A DNA stretch of 64,000 nt, taken from positions 2,852,001 to 2,916,000 of the forward strand of contig NZ_CP136562.1 in NCBI RefSeq assembly GCF_018215265.2, given 5' to 3'. The notes under the pieces were generated by a model that was not told the DNA's origin, made no database searches, and worked only from the letters and a program-made list of their open reading frames with translations. Shown one piece after another: positions 57,997-64,000 of this stretch. The position numbers were made by a program, and so were the translations under genes. Source of the DNA: Paenarthrobacter sp. GOM3. GTDB taxonomy: Bacteria; Actinomycetota; Actinomycetes; Actinomycetales; Micrococcaceae. Position 1 is the stretch's first letter. The number at the start of each line of letters is the position of its first letter.

Positions 57997-59292
57997 GTGT
58001 CACAACCACAGCACGGCCAGGACGGGGTGCCAGGCAACCAGCCCGCCTGGGGCAACCAGCCGCCGCCAGGCAACCAGCCCGCCTGGGGCAACCAGCCCGC
58101 TTGGGGCAACCAGCCACAATGGGGCGGCCCTCCGACGTGGGCGGCTCCGCAGGCCGGTGGACAAGGCCAGCCGGGCCAGCCGACACCAGGCTGGCCGCCC
58201 GGAGCTCCTTATGGTCAGCCCGTTTACGTTGCTCCCCCGAAACCCGGTGTCATTCCACTGCGACCGTTGCAGTTCGGCGAGATCCTCGATGGCTCCTTCC
58301 AAACGATCCGACGCAATGCTGCGGCGATGTTTGGCTCGGCGCTGATCGTGCAGGCCATTGGGGCCGTACTGGCCGGGGCGGTCACGGTGGGGATGGTTCA
58401 GATGACCTCATCCCTTGAGACCGTCAACTCCGAGGAGGAGTTCCTCGAAGCGATGGGCCCGGTCTTTGCCGTGATGGCAGGAGCCCTGGGTATCTCGGTA
58501 CTGATTGGTTTCCTGGGCTCGGTCCTCCAGGGTGTTTTGGTGGTCCCGGTGGCGAGGTCGGTCCTCAATCGAAGGACAGGCTTCAAGCAGATGTGGGTGC
58601 TTGCCGGCCGGAGGATCTGGCCGCTTCTTGGCGTTGCCGCGTTGCTGACCGTGGGCGGGCTGCTCGCTGTTGCTGCCGTGGCGGGGATCGCGGTGCTGCT
58701 GTTTACGGCGATGGGACCGGCGGCCTTGCTGGTTGTCCTGCCTGTGGGGCTGGGTTCCATCGTCCTTTTTGTTTGGATTGGCCTGAAGCTGATGCTCGCC
58801 CCGGCGGCCATCGTCGTGGAACGTACAGGCGTCTACGACGGGCTCCTGCGGTCCTGGCAGCTGACCAGGAACAACTGGTGGCGTATTTTCGGGATCACCC
58901 TCGTCGTGGCGATCATGGTCGGAATCATTGCCCAGATCGTGCAGATTCCGGCTTCCCTGGCCGCCACCGCCATCGGAGGGGTGGTTTCGCCCCACCCCGA
59001 CCAGGAAACAGTTGCCTCCACCATGGTGGTCACTACGGTGATTTCCTCCGCAATCGGGGCTTTGGTGGGGTCGGTGACCTTCGCCTTCCAAGCGTCGGTC
59101 CTGGCATTGCTGTACATGGACCTCCGCATGCGTCGGGATGGACTGGATGTCGAGCTGATGCGGTTGATGGAGACCGGCGCTGACCCGGACGGCATCCCGG
59201 GCGCTCCGTCGGCCCAGCCCGGCAGTACCGGCCAGCCGCCGGGCGGTGGACACTTTCCTTACACCCCGCCCGGTCAGCGTCCACCCGCATGA
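57997..59292 (+). CDS. Multi-pass membrane protein with repetitive Gln/Pro/Trp-rich N-terminus
   Basis: The GTG at 57997 follows GGGGAGG by five bases and yields 431 residues. Residues 1-80 contain repeats of NQPAWG type (GNQPAWGNQPPPGNQPAWG). About six hydrophobic helices follow. Stretches such as PLQFGEILDGSFQTIRRNAA and VYDGLLRSWQLTRNNWWRIF match glycerophosphoryl diester phosphodiesterase membrane domain proteins, without a phosphodiesterase domain. It overlaps the DUF4129 gene by four bases, so it belongs to the MoxR-DUF58 cluster. Confidence 0.8.
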   Translation: MSQPQHGQDGVPGNQPAWGNQPPPGNQPAWGNQPAWGNQPQWGGPPTWAAPQAGGQGQPGQPTPGWPPGAPYGQPVYVAPPKPGVIPLRPLQFGEILDGSFQTIRRNAAAMFGSALIVQAIGAVLAGAVTVGMVQMTSSLETVNSEEEFLEAMGPVFAVMAGALGISVLIGFLGSVLQGVLVVPVARSVLNRRTGFKQMWVLAGRRIWPLLGVAALLTVGGLLAVAAVAGIAVLLFTAMGPAALLVVLPVGLGSIVLFVWIGLKLMLAPAAIVVERTGVYDGLLRSWQLTRNNWWRIFGITLVVAIMVGIIAQIVQIPASLAATAIGGVVSPHPDQETVASTMVVTTVISSAIGALVGSVTFAFQASVLALLYMDLRMRRDGLDVELMRLMETGADPDGIPGAPSAQPGSTGQPPGGGHFPYTPPGQRPPA

Positions 59293-59972
59293 GGCTTAAC
59301 GGCTGGGACGTACTTGTGGCCTTGGAGCCACCTGTGGTTCCGGATCGCGACGAAGCGCGCCGATGGGCCGCCGAAGAACTCGCCAAAACCCAGTACCCGG
59401 ACGCCCGCCCCGGTTGGGTGGACCAGATGTGGCGGGATTTTCTGGACTGGCTCTCATCCTTTGATGGGGAGTTGTCCGGTCCGGGACCCGACCTTGCCGT
59501 GCCCACGATCCTCGCCTTGGCCGTAGCAGTCATTATCGTGGCCATCTTCGTGGTCCGGCCGAGGTTGAATGCACGGCGGAAAGCGGCGGACACGGACATC
59601 TACGGCGACGACCACAGCATGGACGCGGACGGGTACCGGAGGCGCGCCGCAACTGCGGCCGACGACGGCGACTGGCCGGCCGCCGTCGTCGACCTGTTCC
59701 GTGCCCTGGTCAGGTCCGCCGAAGAGCGGGACGTGATCGATGTCCGGGCCGGCAGGACCGCAGATGAAGCTGCAGCCCAGTTGGGAAGTGTTTTTGGCGC
59801 TGCACAAAGCCGGCTGGATGCTGCGGCCCGCGTGTTCGACGCGGTGCGCTATGGCGAAGCGGGCGCGACGAAAGCCGATTATGGTTCGCTGCGGGAGTTG
59901 GACGCCGATGTCCTTGCAATGAAGCCCGACTATGCAGGGCAGGCCACTGCCGGCTTCGCGGTGCCACGATGA
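59289..59972 (+). CDS. DUF4129 domain-containing membrane protein
   Basis: A 227-residue protein with DEARRWAAEELAKTQYPDAR near the start, one transmembrane helix at about 73-93 and a cytoplasmic DUF4129 domain. That domain contains DWPAAVVDLFRALVRSAEER and GRTADEAAAQLGSVF. DUF4129 proteins are regularly encoded beside MoxR ATPases and DUF58 proteins. Both ends overlap the neighbouring genes by four bases. Confidence 0.85.
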   Translation: MRLNGWDVLVALEPPVVPDRDEARRWAAEELAKTQYPDARPGWVDQMWRDFLDWLSSFDGELSGPGPDLAVPTILALAVAVIIVAIFVVRPRLNARRKAADTDIYGDDHSMDADGYRRRAATAADDGDWPAAVVDLFRALVRSAEERDVIDVRAGRTADEAAAQLGSVFGAAQSRLDAAARVFDAVRYGEAGATKADYGSLRELDADVLAMKPDYAGQATAGFAVPR

Positions 59973-61171
59973 CGACAATCCCGCAGGAACGCACACAAGA
60001 TTCGGATGGACCGGCACCGGCCGATGGCTCCTCCAGGCGAGCCTTCCCGGACTGGTTCCGTAAAAACCTGGCATGGATCGCCATTGGTGCCCTCCTCGCC
60101 GGCTTGGTGGCCTATCTCGCCATTTCCAGTGTCACCGGAAACGCCGATAAGCGCCCACTGTCCGCCCGGAATCCGGCCCCGGATGGCGCCATGGCAACGG
60201 CAGAGATCCTGGGACGCCATGGCGTTTCCGTCACTCCGACGGACACGTTGGAGGAGACCAAGGCTGCGTTGTCGGCAAACCCCGAAGCCACGGTGCTTCT
60301 CTACGATCCACGTGGCTTCCTCGACCAGGACCAAGTACAGGACGTAGCCGCTGCGGCGGACCGGTTGGTGCTGGTCAAGCCAAGGTTGCGGAGCCTCAGC
60401 GGACTGGGGCCGGACTTTCGCCCGGGTGGCGTCGTTCCTGAAGCAACCACGGTGATCGAACCGCGTTGCGACCAGGAGGACGCCACGGCGGCCGGCAAAA
60501 TTTCCCCGCAAGGACCTGTCTTTTGGGGGCCTGTAGTGTGCTACCCCATCCGGGACGGCGGACCGGGAGTGTATGCCGCATCAGCCGACGGACGCGTGGT
60601 GGTGATCGGCAGCACCGAGGTATTGGACAACGGACACCTTGCATCCGAGGGCAACGCCGCCCTGGCACTGCGGACCTTGGGGAACAACCCTGAGCTTGTC
60701 TGGTACATGCCCGGCATCGAAGATATTGCTGCATCCGATTCAAAGCCCACCCTGAACGAGCTGGCACCACGTTGGCTGGCATTCGCCGGCCCCTGGCTTG
60801 GCCTCGTGGCCGTCCTGGCCATTGCCTGGCGGGGACGGCGCATGGGTCCGCTGGTGTTCGAACCCCTTCCCGTGGTGGTCAAGGCAGCAGAAACAGCAGA
60901 GGGCAGGGCCAGGCTGTACCAGGACTCCCGGGCTGTAGGGCGCGCGGCGGACAATCTTCGGGCAGGAACCCTCACTCGCTTGGCCCGCCATTTCAACCTC
61001 GGGGCTGACGCCACCACCGAAGCTATCCTGGACGCCTGCTCCCACCGATTGGGGAGGCCGGCTCCCGAAATACGGTCAGTCCTGATCGACGCCATGCCCG
61101 CAAACGAAGGCCAACTGGTGCAGTGGGCCCAACAAATCGAACGAATCGAAGAGGAGGCAACCGCCCGATGA
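59969..61171 (+). CDS. DUF4350 domain-containing membrane protein
   Basis: A 400-residue protein with an N-terminal helix at about 31-53. An extracytoplasmic DUF4350 domain follows (RNPAPDGAMATAEILGRHGV, then LVLVKPRLRSL). A second helix lies at about 272-290 and the C-terminal region is cytoplasmic and helical. The fold of this family resembles a glutamine-amidotransferase-like GATase1 domain with no proven activity. It sits between DUF4129 and MoxR genes with four-base overlaps at both ends. Confidence 0.84.
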   Translation: MTTIPQERTQDSDGPAPADGSSRRAFPDWFRKNLAWIAIGALLAGLVAYLAISSVTGNADKRPLSARNPAPDGAMATAEILGRHGVSVTPTDTLEETKAALSANPEATVLLYDPRGFLDQDQVQDVAAAADRLVLVKPRLRSLSGLGPDFRPGGVVPEATTVIEPRCDQEDATAAGKISPQGPVFWGPVVCYPIRDGGPGVYAASADGRVVVIGSTEVLDNGHLASEGNAALALRTLGNNPELVWYMPGIEDIAASDSKPTLNELAPRWLAFAGPWLGLVAVLAIAWRGRRMGPLVFEPLPVVVKAAETAEGRARLYQDSRAVGRAADNLRAGTLTRLARHFNLGADATTEAILDACSHRLGRPAPEIRSVLIDAMPANEGQLVQWAQQIERIEEEATAR

Positions 61172-62208
61172 GCAGCCAGCCGAACAGCTACACGGACACC
61201 AACAGCCAACACACAGGCGGTGCCGCACCACAGCAGGCACCGGAACGCCCTGCCGGGGAAGACCCTGCACGGCAGTCGCTGCTCAACGTCCGGGCGGAAG
61301 TGGGCAAGGCTGTCGTCGGCCAGGATGCCACAGTGACGGGTATGCTGATCGCCCTGCTTTGCGGCGGCCACGTGCTCCTGGAGGGTGTGCCCGGTGTGGC
61401 GAAGACACTCCTGGTGCGGGCGTTGTCCACGGCGCTCAGTCTCGACACCAAGCGCGTGCAATTCACCCCGGACCTGATGCCGGGCGATGTGACGGGTTCC
61501 CTGGTGTACGACTCCCACTCGTCCGAATTCACTTTCCGCGAAGGCCCTGTCTTCACGAACATCATGCTCGCGGATGAGATCAACCGGACGCCACCCAAGA
61601 CCCAGGCTTCGCTGCTCGAAGCAATGGAGGAGCGCCAGGTCTCGGTCGATGGGGTGTCCCGTCCCTTGCCGGCGCCTTTTATCGTGGCGGCCACGCAGAA
61701 TCCTGTGGAGTACGAGGGCACCTATCCGTTGCCGGAGGCCCAGCTCGACCGTTTCCTGCTCAAACTGACCATGCCATTGCCCGGAAGGGCCGAGGAGATT
61801 GAGGTCATCCGACGCCACGCCGGCGGCTTTGATCCACGCAACCTAGCCGCAGCTGGCGTACGGCCGGTGGCTGGCGCCGTCGAGCTATCCGCCGCCCAGG
61901 CGGCAGTAGCGCAGGTGACTGTTGCTCCCGAAATTCTTGCGTACATCGTGGACGTGGTGCGGGCCACGAGGTCCGCCCCGTCCTTCCAGCTCGGCGTCTC
62001 GCCCAGGGGTGCCACCGCATTGCTCAACACGTCCAAAGCGTGGGCGTGGCTATCGGGCAGGTCCTTCGTGACCCCGGACGATGTCAAAGCGTTGTCCTTG
62101 CCCTGCCTGAGGCACAGGGTGGGCCTGCGGCCGGAAGCCCAGATGGATGGCATCCAGGTGGATGAGGTCCTGGGCAGCATCCTGGCGTCCGTCCCGGTGC
62201 CGCGATGA
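61168..62208 (+). CDS. MoxR family AAA+ ATPase
   Basis: The ATG at 61168 overlaps the previous stop (ATGA) and gives 346 residues. Walker A is GVPGVAKTLLVRAL, Walker B IMLADEINRTPPK, sensor 1 VAATQNPVEYEGTYPLPEAQ, and the sensor 2 region follows. MoxR ATPases act as chaperones that remodel protein complexes, working with the VWA or DUF58 protein encoded beside them. Here the DUF58 gene follows 32 bases downstream. The N-terminal 35 residues are polar and look disordered. Confidence 0.92.
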   Translation: MSSQPNSYTDTNSQHTGGAAPQQAPERPAGEDPARQSLLNVRAEVGKAVVGQDATVTGMLIALLCGGHVLLEGVPGVAKTLLVRALSTALSLDTKRVQFTPDLMPGDVTGSLVYDSHSSEFTFREGPVFTNIMLADEINRTPPKTQASLLEAMEERQVSVDGVSRPLPAPFIVAATQNPVEYEGTYPLPEAQLDRFLLKLTMPLPGRAEEIEVIRRHAGGFDPRNLAAAGVRPVAGAVELSAAQAAVAQVTVAPEILAYIVDVVRATRSAPSFQLGVSPRGATALLNTSKAWAWLSGRSFVTPDDVKALSLPCLRHRVGLRPEAQMDGIQVDEVLGSILASVPVPR

Positions 62209-62240
62209 TTCCAGGTCTACTCGAGGACCGGGCGGCGTAA

Positions 62241-63533
62241 GTGGCGATCACAGGACGTTTCGTGCTCCTGGCCTTGCTGGGATTGGTTCCCTTGGTGGTG
62301 TTTCCGGCATGGAGCACCGTTCTGCTTGTCAGCCTGGGACTCCTGCTTCTGTTGGTCCTTGACCTCATCGTGGCGGTGTCTCCGGCCAAACTGGGCTTGG
62401 AACGACGACAACCCGGCAACGTGACGCTTGAGGGCCAAGTGGAATCCGTTGTGATGGTGTCCAATCCCACGCGCCGTAAGCTGCGGGCCCATCTCCGTGA
62501 TGCATGGCAGCCGTCAGCTGGAGCCATCAATCCTGTCCAGAGCATCACGGTCCCGTCCGGTGAGCGGCGCCGCCTGACCGTGGCCCTCGTCCCCCACCGC
62601 CGCGGGGATTTGGAAAGCCCGCACCTGACCATTCGCTCAATGGGGCCCTTGGGCCTGGCCGCCCGGCAGCGCACGCGCTCGCTCCCTGGCCGGCTACGGG
62701 TTCTGCCGCCCTTCCATTCAAAACGGCATCTGCCTTCCAAGCTCAGGAAGCTCAGGGAACTGGACGGCAAGGCGGCCGTGCAGATCCGCGGCGCCGGAAC
62801 GGAGTTCGATTCCCTCCGGGACTACGTCCGTGGAGACGACGTCCGGTCCATCGACTGGCGCGCCACGGCGCGTCGGACGTCCGTAGTGGTGCGGACCTGG
62901 CGCCCGGAGCGGGACCGGCGCGTCGTCGTCGTCCTCGATACCTCACGCACTGCTGCGGCCAGGATCAACGATGAGCCCCGCCTCGATACCGGCATCGAAG
63001 CCGCGTTGTTACTGGCTGTGCTCGCCGAGCGGGGCGGAGACCGGGTGGACTTCCTCGCCTACGACCGCAGGTTGCGCGCCCGCGTCGAATCGGCGTCGAA
63101 GGGCAATCTGCTGGGACAGTTGGTCCAGGCCATGGCCCCGTTGGAAGCGGAATTGATCGAACTGGACTGGCAGCAGATACCGGGCCAAGTGCGGGCCGTC
63201 TCGGCGCACCGCTCCCTGGTGGTTTTGTTGACGGCGCTCGACGGCGGTGCCCCCGAAGAGGGACTCCTCCCCACCGTTGCGCAGTTGTCGCGTCAACACG
63301 CGGTAGTGGTTGCCTCAGTGCGGGACCCCCTTCTCAGCGGCATGAAAGAACAACGGACCACGGCCAGCCAGGTCTTCCGTGCGGCCGCCGCTGAGCGCGC
63401 GCTGTTGGAACGGGCCGCCGTTACGGCCCAACTGCGACAGTTGGGAGCCGAGGTAGTGGACGCCGACCCCCTCGACGTTCCGCCGCTCCTCGCTGACACC
63501 TATATCCGGCTGAAAGCCGCCGGACGGCTCTAG
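62241..63533 (+). CDS. DUF58 domain-containing protein
   Basis: A 430-residue protein with two N-terminal hydrophobic helices. A cytoplasmic or surface beta-rich part and a DUF58/VWA-like domain follow. The domain motif is GAGTEFDSLRDYVRGDDVRS plus IDWRATARRTSVVVRTWRPE, and VVVLDTSRTAAARI is a MIDAS-like DxS site. It is the usual partner of a MoxR ATPase. The GTG start has only a weak purine-rich site upstream. Confidence 0.9.
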   Translation: MAITGRFVLLALLGLVPLVVFPAWSTVLLVSLGLLLLLVLDLIVAVSPAKLGLERRQPGNVTLEGQVESVVMVSNPTRRKLRAHLRDAWQPSAGAINPVQSITVPSGERRRLTVALVPHRRGDLESPHLTIRSMGPLGLAARQRTRSLPGRLRVLPPFHSKRHLPSKLRKLRELDGKAAVQIRGAGTEFDSLRDYVRGDDVRSIDWRATARRTSVVVRTWRPERDRRVVVVLDTSRTAAARINDEPRLDTGIEAALLLAVLAERGGDRVDFLAYDRRLRARVESASKGNLLGQLVQAMAPLEAELIELDWQQIPGQVRAVSAHRSLVVLLTALDGGAPEEGLLPTVAQLSRQHAVVVASVRDPLLSGMKEQRTTASQVFRAAAAERALLERAAVTAQLRQLGAEVVDADPLDVPPLLADTYIRLKAAGRL

Positions 63534-63544
63534 GAAGGACGCCC

Positions 63545-64000
63545 ATGAACGGACCCATCTACCAACTCGCCCTCGGTGAGGACTTCAAGAGGCTGGCGCC
63601 AGAGCTTCAGGAGTATTTTTCGCTTTCGGCCGGTTCAGGTACGTATGGCATAGGCGAGGGGACCTTCGATGTTGTGGGTTGCCGGCAAAAGTGGTTGCGG
63701 CCCCTGCTCGCGTTGACCGGAAGCGAGCAGGCCTTCTTCCCCGAGTACGGCGAAGGCATACGGTTCCGGATCGAAAACCATGCCCATGTTGATCCATTCG
63801 GGCGCCCGGCATTGACGGCCCGCCGGGAGATCTACTTCCCGTCCGGAACGAGGCTTTTCCATGACACGACCAGCGCCATTCCGGCGTCCGGCGAGCAAGG
63901 GGCACCTGGGGTGGAAGCCCGCTTGGTGGACCATGTAGGGCGGTATCGCCGGCTGGTCACGGACCTGGAAGTGGGTGTCACTCCGGAGGGCCGGCTACGT
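63545..64000 (+). CDS. DUF4166-type protein (5' part only)
   Basis: The ATG at 63545 has GGAAGG six bases upstream, and the frame is open to the window edge. The 152 visible residues include IYQLALGEDFKRLAPELQEY, GTFDVVGCRQKWLRPLLALT and GRPALTARREIYFP, the DUF4166 pattern. The function of this family is unknown. It follows the DUF58 gene by 11 bases and is probably in the same operon. Confidence 0.8.
   Translation, partial: MNGPIYQLALGEDFKRLAPELQEYFSLSAGSGTYGIGEGTFDVVGCRQKWLRPLLALTGSEQAFFPEYGEGIRFRIENHAHVDPFGRPALTARREIYFPSGTRLFHDTTSAIPASGEQGAPGVEARLVDHVGRYRRLVTDLEVGVTPEGRLR

Overview
The window looks like a chromosomal segment of a high-GC Gram-positive actinobacterium, most probably a member of the Micrococcaceae close to Arthrobacter/Paenarthrobacter. 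This is an inference from gene content and from the order of core genes, not from a database search. Blocks resemble Mycobacterium tuberculosis loci from memory: smpB-ftsX-ftsE-prfB at the left edge, then whiB1/pdtaS, an Rv3235-like gene, secA, hpf, comF, lpqB, mtrB and mtrA on the right. No rRNA, tRNA, CRISPR array, transposase or phage gene was seen, and no stretch over about 250 bases lacks a gene or regulatory signal.

Region by region. 1-4708 (minus strand): partial smpB, an M23 peptidase with a long coiled coil, ftsX, ftsE and prfB, i.e. ribosome rescue, septal wall hydrolysis and termination. 4772-9501 (minus): a compact tad/Flp-type pilus operon (tadA, tadB, tadC, a small pilin-like protein, two TadE-like proteins and a TadG-like protein), preceded by a cluster of AGTCACT repeats. 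9780-18733 (plus): an accessory block of surface or secreted proteins, namely a GH25 lysozyme with FG-GAP repeats, a neutral-ceramidase-like enzyme, two paralogous lipoproteins and a 1028-residue propeller/Ig/FG-GAP protein. 18902-23106 (plus): a GT2 glycosyltransferase, a flippase-like membrane protein and a YfhO-like membrane protein, which together suggest polyprenyl-phosphate-sugar glycosylation at the membrane.

23310-30936 (minus): cell-surface polysaccharide genes. UDP-galactopyranose mutase, a GlfT2-like galactofuranosyltransferase and a two-gene ABC exporter form a galactofuran production and export unit. Upstream of them an oxidoreductase/aminotransferase/acyltransferase operon resembles enzymes making N-acetylated 3-amino sugars. 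31133-35333 (plus): an FHA-FtsK/EccC-type ATPase split into two overlapping frames, with no WXG100 substrate gene beside it. 36035-42820: whiB, a PdtaS-like histidine kinase and the large NAD-glutamate dehydrogenase.

42878-47264: a CpaE-like ATPase, an SAF/CpaB-like protein, a small HTH protein, a protein with two Sm-like repeats, a LysM protein and an Rv3235-like protein. 47372-57773 (minus): secA, a YcaQ-like DNA glycosylase, hpf, comF, lpqB, mtrB and mtrA. 57997-64000 (plus): a multi-pass membrane protein followed by a DUF4129-DUF4350-MoxR-DUF58-DUF4166 run, the last gene cut by the window edge. The strongest leads for follow-up are the split EccC-like ATPase, the lipoprotein pair with the FG-GAP protein, the galactofuran locus, the repeat cluster before the tad operon and the leader of whiB.
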